DNA of 5,317 nucleotides from Acidobacteriaceae bacterium (GCA_003168235.1 PMSZ01000511.1:1-5317); one strand, 5' to 3'; shown: positions 1 through 5,317, counted from the first letter of the stretch. The notes: generated from the letters alone by a model not told the origin. Numbers and translations: made by a program.

Positions 1-1032
1 CACCCGGAAAAGCCCGAGCGCTACCGGCCGGGGGAGCCTACCCACATCCTCATGTAAGTCGATCGTGACTTCGATTCCACTGCGTTGCGCAAAGCCCTCG
101 AGGTACCATTTCGCGGCAGAATTAAACCCAGCTTCATCCAAAAGCGGCGGATGCAGCAAATGCGAAATTGTTCGCGTTTCGGCCATGGCGTAGTCCAGCA
201 GTTGCAGGGCTTCCGCCAGACAAGAATCGTTACCCCGCGTGGTAAACATCTCCAGATTCATCTTCGCGCCCGCCAAATATTGCCCCAGGCTATCGTGCAG
301 TTCGCGGGAGAACTTCCGCCGCTCCGCATCTTGCACCTGGAGCAACCGACCGGTGAGACGGCGTAGCGATTCTTCGCTCTCCCGTACCGTTCGTTCCGCT
401 GTCTCTCGCGCCGAGAGTTCAGCGGACAACAATCGGTAGTGTACGGCGAAGAGTTCGAGCGCCAGGATGAACGATATTGTCAGAGTGATGATGGTGAGAA
501 TTAAGAAGCGGCGGGAGGCAGCTTGGCGTGTTGTTAAGAGATATTGTTCTCCCGCGCGCATCCGCTGCATGACGGAGGTGATCTCAGAAGAAATCGGTAC
601 AGACTGCCGAACGAGGGTTTCTTGTCTCGGGTCGTTACCGCCCGCTTCTTTGTAAAATTGAATCGACTCACGGTGAAGAGCAATTCTGCGAGCGACCAAA
701 TCTTCCAGGTGGGAACAAAGCTGTTGTTGTTGGGGGTTGTCTCGCGTCAGCTCCCGCAAATTTCGCAGGAGCTCCGAAAGTTCGGCGACGGCAGTTTCGA
801 ACTGACCGATGAAATCGTCGCTTCCGGTTGCGGTATAGCCATTTCGTGCGCGTCCGGCATGCGAAAGCGCGGAATCAATGTCTCCAATGGCGCCCACGAC
901 TTCGTGGGTGTGAATCAGCCATCTTTCACTTTCGAGCAGTCGCCGGGTGGCGAAATAGGTTGCCAATCCGCTCAGGAATAGCAGCAGCAGAGCCGATCCG
1001 AATGCCCATTGAGCTCTCTTGCGTGCGGACAT
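1..1032 (-). CDS. CHASE3-type membrane sensor histidine kinase (HisKA_3), C-terminus cut by window edge
   Basis: The reverse strand is open for 344 codons from an ATG at 1032 to the window edge. The predicted protein is a sensor kinase of the NarX/DegS-like HisKA_3 class that autophosphorylates on histidine. Residues about 10-28 form a first membrane helix. Residues about 35-170 form a helical extracytoplasmic domain with the CHASE3-like motif NGYTATGSDDFIGQF, and residues about 176-197 form a second membrane helix. A linker coiled coil leads to the dimerisation/phosphoacceptor segment ERRKFSRELHDSLGQYL, with the likely phosphorylated His at residue 246. The frame ends at the window edge in GLFRV, just before the expected ATPase N-box, so the ATP-binding domain lies outside. 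The start is fixed because an in-frame TGA at 1044-1042 closes the frame immediately upstream; no clear ribosome binding site is visible. It follows the small gene ending at 1042 by 9 bases, so the two are probably co-transcribed. The signal sensed is unknown. Confidence 0.9.
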   Translation of the reverse strand, partial: MSARKRAQWAFGSALLLLFLSGLATYFATRRLLESERWLIHTHEVVGAIGDIDSALSHAGRARNGYTATGSDDFIGQFETAVAELSELLRNLRELTRDNPQQQQLCSHLEDLVARRIALHRESIQFYKEAGGNDPRQETLVRQSVPISSEITSVMQRMRAGEQYLLTTRQAASRRFLILTIITLTISFILALELFAVHYRLLSAELSARETAERTVRESEESLRRLTGRLLQVQDAERRKFSRELHDSLGQYLAGAKMNLEMFTTRGNDSCLAEALQLLDYAMAETRTISHLLHPPLLDEAGFNSAAKWYLEGFAQRSGIEVTIDLHEDVGRLPRPVALGLFRV

Positions 1033-1041
1033 TGGCCGGGA

Positions 1042-1290
1042 TCAAAACCTAAGAAAATTTCTATCGCGCCCACGTGCTACTTCTGCAGCACGTTTTCGTT
1101 GATCAATTTCGGTGGTAAGCCGCAACATTTTCTCCGGGTCGCTTTCAATCGTGGCATGCCGAAGCAGTTCGCGCCACTGCGTTTCCAGCCGGGCAGCTAA
1201 CGCCTGCCTCCGAACTCGCGCCGTCGAGATGAGCTTGTGACAATTGCAAAGTTTCAGGGATCTTGTCCGTGCCGCGGAATAGTGATTCAT
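1042..1290 (-). CDS. Small helical protein of unknown function, 82 aa, coupled to upstream small gene
   Basis: The start is placed at the ATG at 1290-1288 because it overlaps the TGA of the preceding small gene in the arrangement ATGA, typical of translational coupling. A longer frame beginning at 1344 would overlap that gene by over 50 bases and is less likely. The protein begins MNHYSAARTRS and is rich in Arg, Ala and Leu. Its second half contains TQWRELLRHATIESDPEK followed by a Leu- and charge-rich stretch, predicted to be helical. This W-x-E-L...DPEK-L pattern resembles short proteins I recall as common in Acidobacteria; that is memory, not a search. There is no signal peptide, membrane helix or known catalytic motif. 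It lies 9 bases before the CHASE3 kinase, which suggests a shared transcript and perhaps a related role. The function is not known. Confidence 0.6.
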   Translation of the reverse strand: MNHYSAARTRSLKLCNCHKLISTARVRRQALAARLETQWRELLRHATIESDPEKMLRLTTEIDQRKRAAEVARGRDRNFLRF

Positions 1291-1547
1291 GATGCAGCCT
1301 GTCTCGGAGCCGCGCCGGAAACCGGCGCCCTTGAAGCCTGGCACTCGGTAGCGGCCAAGACTCGCAGCCCGCGTAATGCATCCTCGAGCTCTCGTGCTTC
1401 CTCGGAATTGGAATCCTCCAGTCTCAGCTCTACGATTCTTTCCTGGATGGCTTTTTCTGCTTCATCGATTCGCGGGCGCAGCTCTTCGGGCCGAAGTTCC
1501 AGAAGTGCGGCCCGATACAGCTCGCGCCAAGCAGTGCTCATCGTCAT
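1287..1547 (-). CDS. Small helical protein of unknown function, 86 aa, first gene of minus-strand operon
   Basis: The protein starts MTMSTAWRELYRAALLEL and continues with RIDEAEKAIQERIVEL and EEARELEDALRGLRVLAATE, so residues about 6-67 are predicted to be two or three amphipathic helices dense in Glu, Arg and Leu. The last 18 residues are Ala/Pro-rich and probably disordered. A perfect AGGAGG lies at 1564-1559 on this strand, 11 bases before the ATG at 1547, slightly long but acceptable. A second ATG two codons later is an alternative start. The W-x-x-L-Y-x-A-A-L-x-E...RI-x-x-A-x-x-AI-x-x-R pattern resembles short acidobacterial proteins I remember as uncharacterised. It overlaps the next small gene by ATGA and heads a probable three-gene unit with the CHASE3 kinase. 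The helical, charged make-up would suit a protein-binding role, but that is a guess. Confidence 0.7.
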   Translation of the reverse strand: MTMSTAWRELYRAALLELRPEELRPRIDEAEKAIQERIVELRLEDSNSEEARELEDALRGLRVLAATECQASRAPVSGAAPRQAAS

Positions 1548-1600
1548 GGCTTCACCTGCCTCCTGATCCCAAGAGTAACCGCCCCACTAAAAAAGGGTGG

Positions 1601-1619
1601 GAATATTGCCGAATATTGC
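1601..1619. repeat. Tandem 9-bp direct repeat GAATATTGC, 10-bp period
   Basis: GAATATTGC occurs at 1601-1609 and again at 1611-1619 with one base between, so the copies lie on the same face of the helix. The pair sits about 55-70 bases upstream of the start of the first minus-strand small gene. This could be a binding site for a dimeric or tandem-binding regulator, but no specific regulator can be named. Confidence 0.5.
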
Positions 1620-1720
1620 ATTTGCGAGATTTAGAAACGGAAATACACCATTCGCATCACCTAAAGAAAGTGGAGTAGGGAAGCACAACTCCGACGGATT
1701 ACTAAACGCGATCACAAGTT

Positions 1721-1750
1721 ATAATAAACGTATCGCAAATACAACTTCAA
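1721..1750 (-). promoter_or_regulatory. Possible sigma-70 promoter for minus-strand small-gene/kinase operon
   Basis: On the reverse strand TTGAAG (1750-1745) is followed after 18 bases by TATTAT (1726-1721), matching consensus at 4/6 and 5/6 positions. It would give a leader of about 165 bases before the ATG at 1547, containing the tandem repeat and weak hairpin. The region is AT-rich, so chance matches are easy. Confidence 0.3.
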
Positions 1751-1780
1751 TAGATTTTATTATTATCATTCGTAAAATTC

Positions 1781-1809
1781 TTGACAGAATTCATAAAAAA
1801 TCATATAAA
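1781..1809 (+). promoter_or_regulatory. Near-consensus sigma-70 promoter TTGACA-17-TATAAA
   Basis: TTGACA at 1781-1786 is a perfect -35 element. It is followed by exactly 17 bases and TATAAA at 1804-1809, a 5/6 match to the -10 element. Transcription would begin around 1815-1818, giving a leader of about 30 bases before the ATG at 1846. An interrupted inverted repeat lies at the expected start point. Confidence 0.75.
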
Positions 1810-1810
1810 C

Positions 1811-1822
1811 ACGTTAAAACGT
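1811..1822. promoter_or_regulatory. Inverted repeat ACGTT-AA-AACGT at predicted transcription start (possible operator)
   Basis: ACGTT at 1811-1815 and AACGT at 1818-1822 form a short perfect inverted repeat directly after the -10 element. Its position would let a bound protein block promoter clearance. With 5-base arms it could be chance; no regulator is identified. Confidence 0.35.
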
Positions 1823-1845
1823 CGTTCGTACGGGATGAGGTTCGT

Positions 1846-2145
1846 ATGGCTAAAGAAAATAGTGGGAGGGCACAGAAGCCTCTCCCGAAATATGATCGCG
1901 TCATTCTCGCCGACATTCGGAGGACGCGACGTGGGAAGCACCACGATCTCTTAGGGGGGATTTTTCAGGATTTGGACTCCTTGCCGGAAGGGTCGGCAAT
2001 CAAAATTCCGCTAAACAAGGTCGATGGAACGACGCTGGCCAACCTGCGGTCGGCCGTTCATCGCGCCTCGACTGCAAGAGGGACGGCAATCGAGACGCTC
2101 TCTGACGAAGAAAACTTCTACATTTGGAAAACCAGCAGCAAATAG
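1846..2145 (+). CDS. Conserved-looking small protein of unknown function, 99 aa
   Basis: The start chosen is the ATG at 1846 (MAKENSGRAQKPLPKYDR). It is preceded by GGGATGAGG ending six bases upstream as a ribosome binding site, and lies about 30 bases downstream of a strong promoter. An in-frame ATG at 1597 is upstream of that promoter and is rejected. The N-terminal 30 residues are basic (RRTRRGK at 25-31). The middle reads DLDSLPEGSAIKIPL, and residues 62-79 (TTLANLRSAVHRASTARG) look like an Arg-rich helix, followed by a predicted beta hairpin ending ENFYIWKTSSK. A basic helix followed by a small beta unit would suit nucleic-acid binding, though no standard helix-turn-helix is evident. There is no signal peptide or membrane helix. 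It is followed after 204 bases by the MEDS kinase; the spacer suggests separate or partly separate transcription. I do not recognise a named family. Confidence 0.75.
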   Translation: MAKENSGRAQKPLPKYDRVILADIRRTRRGKHHDLLGGIFQDLDSLPEGSAIKIPLNKVDGTTLANLRSAVHRASTARGTAIETLSDEENFYIWKTSSK

Positions 2146-2201
2146 TTCGAGAGGGCCTCGGCGAAAGACCGAAAAATTCCACACGCGCGTTTGCACCGGG
2201 C

Positions 2202-2219
2202 ATACAGGACTACCTGTAT
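2202..2219. promoter_or_regulatory. 18-bp palindrome ATACAGG-ACTA-CCTGTAT, candidate operator
   Basis: Perfect 7-base arms (2202-2208 and 2213-2219) flank a 4-base spacer in the non-coding gap upstream of the MEDS kinase, about 130 bases before its start. A weak promoter-like pair, TTGCAC (2191-2196) and TGTATT (2215-2220) with an 18-base gap, would place the palindrome over the spacer and -10. The form suits a dimeric DNA-binding protein, conceivably the LuxR-type output domain of the downstream response regulator, but the site has not been matched to any known operator. A transcribed hairpin is the alternative. Confidence 0.5.
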
Positions 2220-2334
2220 TTCGTCGAGACGGGCCGAGAGTTAGACTCACAGCGGGATTTGCTCTCCCTGACATCAGACCGGTAGGTCAGAACCGAACAG
2301 AGTTTATGGCCGCGAGCTGTGCATGGAAGTTGTA

Positions 2335-2352
2335 CCGGAGGCAACGAAGATG
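2335..2352 (+). promoter_or_regulatory. Ribosome binding site that decides the MEDS-kinase start
   Basis: CCGGAGG at 2335-2341 lies 8 bases before the ATG at 2350. The alternative in-frame ATG at 2323 has no comparable site, and its nine extra residues (MEVVPEATK) simply read through this Shine-Dalgarno sequence. The 2350 start is therefore preferred. Confidence 0.75.
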
Positions 2353-3792
2353 AACATCGGCATGGTTCCACGTTTTGAGAACGCACCGCCGCGGCCCCCT
2401 GGGCACTTCGAACACTGGGTGCAGTTTTATGGCGAGGATTCCTCGCTGCTCGATGAATCAAGCCGCTTCATTGGCACGCACCTGGTGACCGGCGATGGTG
2501 CCGTCGTCATCGCCACTAAGGCTCACAGGGATGGGATTGCACAGCTGCTCGAATCCAGAGGTTTTGATCTCTTCGTAGCCGTTGCACAGGGGCGCTACAT
2601 CGCATTGGATGCGGCGGAGACCCTGGCCAGATTCATGCGGAACGGACGGCCCGATGCGAAACTGTTCGGCGACGTCGTTGGCGGCATCCTGGCCAAGGCT
2701 GCGGCGCCAGGCGGAGGGTCTTCCGGCATCGCGGCATTCGGAGAAATGGTGGCTCTGCTGTGGGCGGAGGGAAATGCCGAGGCTGCGGTCCAGCTCGAAC
2801 AACTTTGGAACGATTTGGCGCAAAGCTCTCGTCCTTTTTCTCTTCATTGTGCTTATCCGATCAGCGACTTCGACCGCGGAGCACACGGTGAATTATTTCT
2901 CGAGATCTGCAAGAAACACTCACATGTGATTCCGGTAGAAAGTTACACGGCGTTGAGCGGCGATGAGGCGCGCCTGCGCAGCATCAGTCAATTGCAGCAA
3001 AAGGCGCAGGCGCTGGAAAACGAAATGGCGGAACGCAAACAAGTTGAAGAGTCACTGCGCCAAACCAAAGCCGATTTGGAATCGCAAGTGGAAGAGCGCA
3101 CCGCTGCGTTGAGGCGGCTCTCATCCCGTTTGCTGAGCATGCAGGACTCGGAACGCCGGCGCATTGCTCGCGAGCTGCATGACAGCCTGGGACAATATCT
3201 GGTCGGGTTGAAACTCAACGCGCATATGTTGCGACAATCGCCGCAGCGTGAGGACTTGTGGTCTGAAGCCGATCGATTGATGGAGCAGTGCATTGCTGAG
3301 GTGCGGACGCTTTCTTATCTGCTTCATCCCCCTACGATGGATGCGGCAGGCTTTGCCTCTGCTGCCCGTTGGTATATCGAAGGCTACAGCCAGCGCAGCG
3401 GACTCAAGGTTGGGCTTGAAGCACCAACCGACCCCGGCCGCTTGCCGGACGCCATCGAATTGGCACTGTTTCGGGTGCTGCAAGAGGCCCTGACGAATGT
3501 GCACCGGCACTCCGGCGCATCGGCGGTGGACGTTCTGATTCAACAGGACGCTGAGCAAATTGTGATGGAGATAAAAGACAATGGCTGTGGCATGCCGGAA
3601 GCCCTGCTGAACCAATCTCGTGCCACAGGCGCCGGGGTGGGCGTGGGCATCATGGGTATCCGCGAACGAGTACGGGAATTGGCAGGAAAGCTAACTCTGG
3701 AATCAAACAGGAATGGAACGCTGCTTCGGGTCGCTATACCTCTTCAGTCGGAAGAGCATATCGAATGTCAGGCAAGAATGGGTGAGCGATGA
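2350..3792 (+). CDS. Soluble MEDS-domain sensor histidine kinase (HisKA_3 + HATPase_c), 480 aa
   Basis: A cytoplasmic two-component sensor kinase that should phosphorylate the adjacent response regulator. Residues about 20-175 match the MEDS sensory domain: HWVQFYGEDSSLLDESSRF at the start, a central GDGAVVIATKAHRD, and SLHCAYPISDF near the end. This domain is known from DcmR-type regulators of C1 metabolism and from many soluble kinases; its ligand is usually unknown. Residues about 206-275 form a coiled coil. The HisKA_3 phosphoacceptor segment ERRRIARELHDSLGQYL places the reactive His at 277. The ATPase domain has the N-box QEALTNVHRH (Asn383), the G1 box KDNGCGMP (Asp410) and the Gly-rich GAGVGVGIMGIRERV (427-441), so all the key motifs seen are intact. 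There is no membrane helix or signal peptide. The start at 2350 is set by its ribosome binding site. The stop overlaps the regulator's ATG as ATGA, indicating translational coupling. The kinase core closely resembles that of the minus-strand CHASE3 kinase. Confidence 0.95.
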   Translation: MNIGMVPRFENAPPRPPGHFEHWVQFYGEDSSLLDESSRFIGTHLVTGDGAVVIATKAHRDGIAQLLESRGFDLFVAVAQGRYIALDAAETLARFMRNGRPDAKLFGDVVGGILAKAAAPGGGSSGIAAFGEMVALLWAEGNAEAAVQLEQLWNDLAQSSRPFSLHCAYPISDFDRGAHGELFLEICKKHSHVIPVESYTALSGDEARLRSISQLQQKAQALENEMAERKQVEESLRQTKADLESQVEERTAALRRLSSRLLSMQDSERRRIARELHDSLGQYLVGLKLNAHMLRQSPQREDLWSEADRLMEQCIAEVRTLSYLLHPPTMDAAGFASAARWYIEGYSQRSGLKVGLEAPTDPGRLPDAIELALFRVLQEALTNVHRHSGASAVDVLIQQDAEQIVMEIKDNGCGMPEALLNQSRATGAGVGVGIMGIRERVRELAGKLTLESNRNGTLLRVAIPLQSEEHIECQARMGER

Positions 3793-4469
3793 AGCTGAGA
3801 ATCCTGATCGCTGACGATCACGAAGTTGTACGCCGCGGCCTGTGCGCTCTTTTGCAAGGCCATGAAAGTTGGGAAATCTGTGGAGACGCCAAGGATGGTC
3901 GCGAAGTCGTCGAAAAGGCGCGGCTGTTGAAACCGGACATCGTGATCCTGGATGTCGGCATGCCCAATCTCAACGGCTTGGCCGCAACCCGGCAGCTCCT
4001 TCAAGAGAATCCGCAACAGAAGGTCATCGTTCTGACCATTACCGACTCGGACCAGGTGATCCGTGAAGCACTGGATGCGGGTGCTCGCGGTTTTGTATTG
4101 AAATCAGACGCTGCTCGCGATTTGGTGACCGCCGTCGAAGCATTGCAACGTAACCGAATGTTCTTCACGCCTCGGGTGAATGACATGGTGCTGGCGGGCT
4201 TTCTCGATACGGGCCACAAGCCTTCCAATGGAGAGGTGCCCAGGCTGCCGACATTGACGCCGCGCGAGCGCGAAGTGATTCAGCTGCTCGCGGAAGGAAA
4301 AAGCTCGAAGGAAGTCGCCAGTGTTCTCAACCTGAGCACGAAGACCGCCGAGACCCATCGCAGCAATATCATGCGCAAACTCGATATTCATTCCATCCGC
4401 GATCTGGTTGTGTACGCCGTCAAGAACGATATCATCCAGGTCCAGGTGTCCTCGGACATTACCGCTTAA
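3789..4469 (+). CDS. NarL/FixJ-family response regulator (REC + LuxR-type HTH), 226 aa
   Basis: This is the DNA-binding output partner of the MEDS kinase. The receiver domain covers residues about 1-120: acidic pair Asp9-Asp10 (LIADDHEVVRRG), phosphoacceptor Asp55 in VILDVGMPNLNG, Thr83 in IVLTITDSD, and Lys105 in GFVLKSD, so every conserved catalytic position is present. After a linker rich in Pro and polar residues, about 152-215 is a LuxR/NarL helix-turn-helix beginning LTPREREVIQLLAEGKSSKE, with the recognition helix in STKTAETHRSNIMRKL. Length and architecture are standard for the family. Its ATG overlaps the kinase stop (ATGA), with a GGGTGAG-like site just upstream, so synthesis of the pair is probably coupled. 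Target genes are unknown; the palindrome and repeats upstream are candidate binding sites. No convincing terminator follows the stop. Confidence 0.96.
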   Translation: MKLRILIADDHEVVRRGLCALLQGHESWEICGDAKDGREVVEKARLLKPDIVILDVGMPNLNGLAATRQLLQENPQQKVIVLTITDSDQVIREALDAGARGFVLKSDAARDLVTAVEALQRNRMFFTPRVNDMVLAGFLDTGHKPSNGEVPRLPTLTPREREVIQLLAEGKSSKEVASVLNLSTKTAETHRSNIMRKLDIHSIRDLVVYAVKNDIIQVQVSSDITA

Positions 4470-4675
4470 ACGGGTGGTTCCGCGGCATTGTGCCTAACGA
4501 AAATCTCAAAAGGACATCTGTTGCGCTACGCATCGACAAGAATCAAATGTCGCTAGTCGATTGTAAGAGCTGTCTGAGATCATAAGCGCGATCGCAGAGG
4601 CAATAGTAATGCGGCCGAGACGCGAGGTTTCTCCGCATTTCCGGGTAACCGGAGGAGTTCTCGGTTGTTTCAGGC
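4470..4675. other. Non-coding spacer between response regulator and transposase remnant
   Basis: I see no credible gene here. The minus-strand transposase frame runs through part of it to a stop at 4543, but the residues beyond about 4676 no longer look like the family. A loose inverted repeat (ATCGAC 4532-4537, GTCGAT 4556-4561) is present. No T-rich rho-independent terminator and no clear insertion-sequence terminal repeat could be recognised. Confidence 0.45.
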
Positions 4676-5118
4676 GGCGCGTAGCGGTGGTGCAGTCCCA
4701 ACCTGACGCACCGACACAACGGGCCCGATGTCGGCTGTTGAACCGGTCGTGGCTCGGGTGAGTCTTTCTTCAACGAGAGATGCGTTCTGGAGTGGTGGTA
4801 GTACTCAAGATACGAAGCGACGATTCGGCGCAACGAGCTTTCATCCCACACGATCACATGGTCGAGGCACTCGCGCCGAATAGAGCCAATCACTCGTTCT
4901 ACGTAGGCTCGCTGCCAGGGCGACCGCGGCGCTGATAGAACCTCCCTGATGCCCATATCCCGTACTTGTTCTTTGAAGTCGTAGCCGAAGATGGCATCAC
5001 GATCGCGCAGCAGGTAGCGCGGGAACCGATCGAACGGAAACGCGTTCCGCAGTTGCTGGCTGGTCCACTGCGCAGTGGGAAGACTAGTTACGTTGAAATG
5101 AACGATGCGACGACGACT
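4543..5118 (-). pseudogene. DDE (rve integrase-core) transposase, C-terminal fragment, decayed
   Basis: Reading leftwards from about 5118, the frame gives RRRIVHFNVTSLPTAQW, then RYLLRDRDAIFG, then SPWQRAYVERVIGSIRREC, ending with YYHHSRTHLSL and EPRPVQ. This is the characteristic second half of rve-type transposases of the IS481/IS3-like group, which cut and join DNA at element ends. The second catalytic Asp (in RDRD, codons within 4996-5004) and the Glu (YVER, 4897-4899) remain. The N-terminal helix-turn-helix and the first catalytic Asp are missing, so the product cannot be active. Upstream of RRR the frame stays open to a TGA at 5262-5260 but no longer resembles the family. The tail also looks damaged: between about 4734 and 4697 the expected segment reads better in another frame (DIGPVVSVRQVG), with GLHHRY back in the original frame, and the 45 or so residues after it are not family-like. 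A start at the internal ATG 4956 would give 137 aa, but homology extends well upstream of it. Confidence 0.82.
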
Positions 5119-5317
5119 GCACGCGAGATTGAAAACCGGCTCACCGAGAGGCTGCTTTCGTTTCTGAAATCTGATGCTGAAGTGTTCGACAGACTCGGAG
5201 CCGCCGCCGAGAGCCCCGCTTCCAGCGGACAGCTGGTCGCTGCGGCCAGGAAATTTGCTTCACGTTGGTCGTCTTTTCGATCGGACGAACTTAGAGATCT
5301 GCTTACGTCTTTCGTCC
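5098..5317 (+). pseudogene. Probable serine-recombinase C-terminal fragment, truncated at 5' end and by window edge
   Basis: A plus-strand frame runs from an ATG at 5098 to the window edge with 73 complete codons. From about 5119 it reads AREIENRLTERLLSFLKSD, then EVFDRLG, QLVAAARKFASRW and SDELRDLLTSFV. This E-I-E...RLLSFL / LVAAAR..A..W / ELR-LL pattern resembles the region late in serine recombinases, after the zinc-ribbon domain; the call rests on memory of the family and has not been searched. No catalytic N-terminal domain is present. The first six or seven codons are antisense to transposase sequence, and no ribosome binding site precedes the ATG, so it is probably a fragment and not a gene with its own start. 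It points away from the transposase remnant, and both lack their N-terminal halves at the shared junction. The remainder lies beyond the window. A short uncharacterised gene starting at 5098 is the alternative. Confidence 0.55.

Larger units (their letters stand above)
1548..1845. other. Divergent intergenic region with promoters for both flanking units
   Basis: This stretch separates the minus-strand operon from the plus-strand 99-aa gene. The right half, about 1700-1830, is markedly AT-rich compared with the coding DNA around it. It contains a strong plus-strand sigma-70 promoter, a weaker minus-strand candidate, a short tandem repeat, and a weak hairpin (CCCAC 1583-1587 / GTGGG 1597-1601) that would lie in the minus-strand leader. 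The plus frame remains open upstream to an ATG at 1597, but its residues there (poly-Ile, Lys/Asn-rich) look like translated AT-rich non-coding DNA, not protein. Confidence 0.7.

Noticed and set aside
1..57. Plus-strand frame ending HPEKPERYRPGEPTHILM-stop at the left edge, possible gene tail
   Set aside because: It is antisense to the histidine kinase, whose conserved residues (VGRLPRPVALGLFRV) are encoded by exactly these bases on the minus strand.
1291..1344. Longer start at 1344 for the 82-aa minus-strand gene
   Set aside because: It would overlap the upstream small gene by more than 50 bases. The ATGA-coupled start at 1290 is the more natural arrangement.
1597..1845. N-terminal extension of the 99-aa protein to an ATG at 1597
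   Set aside because: It would start upstream of the strong promoter and translate AT-rich spacer DNA. The ATG at 1846 has a good ribosome binding site.
2158..2180. TCGG/CCGA stem followed by AAAAATT after the 99-aa gene as a terminator
   Set aside because: A 4-base stem is too weak and there is no T-run on the transcribed strand.
2268..2290. CTGAC...GTCAG inverted repeat around ACCGGT upstream of the MEDS kinase
   Set aside because: The 5-base arms with a 13-base loop are short enough to be chance, and no promoter element is aligned with them.
4532..4561. ATCGAC/GTCGAT and CGACA/TGTCG inverted repeats as an insertion-sequence end or terminator
   Set aside because: The arms are short and mutually exclusive, no T-run follows, and no partner end is found on the other side of the element.
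4939..5115. Plus-strand frame containing GPLRSGKTS, a Walker A-like P-loop, continuous with the recombinase-like frame
   Set aside because: The same bases encode highly family-typical transposase residues on the minus strand (HFNVTSLPTAQW, RYLLRDRDAIFG), and no Walker B or other NTPase motif follows. The P-loop match is most likely chance.

Overview
The window looks like a moderately GC-rich chromosome from a soil bacterium, most likely an acidobacterium. The evidence is indirect. Two orphan-style HisKA_3 kinases of closely related type sit beside short helical proteins of a kind I associate with Acidobacteria, and accessory DNA lies next to them. No rRNA or taxonomic marker is present, so the assignment is inference.

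Layout. On the minus strand, reading leftwards from about 1547, is a compact operon. It holds two small predicted helical proteins (86 and 82 aa, joined by an ATGA overlap), then a membrane-bound CHASE3-type sensor histidine kinase whose C-terminal ATPase domain is cut by the left window edge. A roughly 300-bp divergent intergenic region (1548-1845) follows, AT-rich in its right half. It carries a near-consensus sigma-70 promoter (TTGACA-17-TATAAA) for a 99-aa protein of unknown function on the plus strand. After a 204-bp spacer with an 18-bp palindrome come a cytosolic MEDS-domain histidine kinase and a NarL/FixJ-type response regulator, overlapping by ATGA.

From about 4540 to the right edge the window is decayed mobile DNA. 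There is a minus-strand fragment of a DDE (rve-type) transposase lacking its N-terminal part, and then, back to back, a plus-strand fragment resembling the C-terminal region of a serine recombinase. The two meet at a sharp junction near 5107-5121.

How the parts may work together. The two kinases have very similar phosphoacceptor regions (ELHDSLGQYL in both, plus long shared patches) but different inputs: a periplasmic CHASE3 sensor and a soluble MEDS sensor. The regulator at 3789-4469 is the obvious partner of the MEDS kinase. Cross-talk with the CHASE3 kinase is possible but unproven. The palindrome, the tandem 9-bp repeat and the inverted repeat next to the strong promoter are candidate binding sites for this or another regulator.
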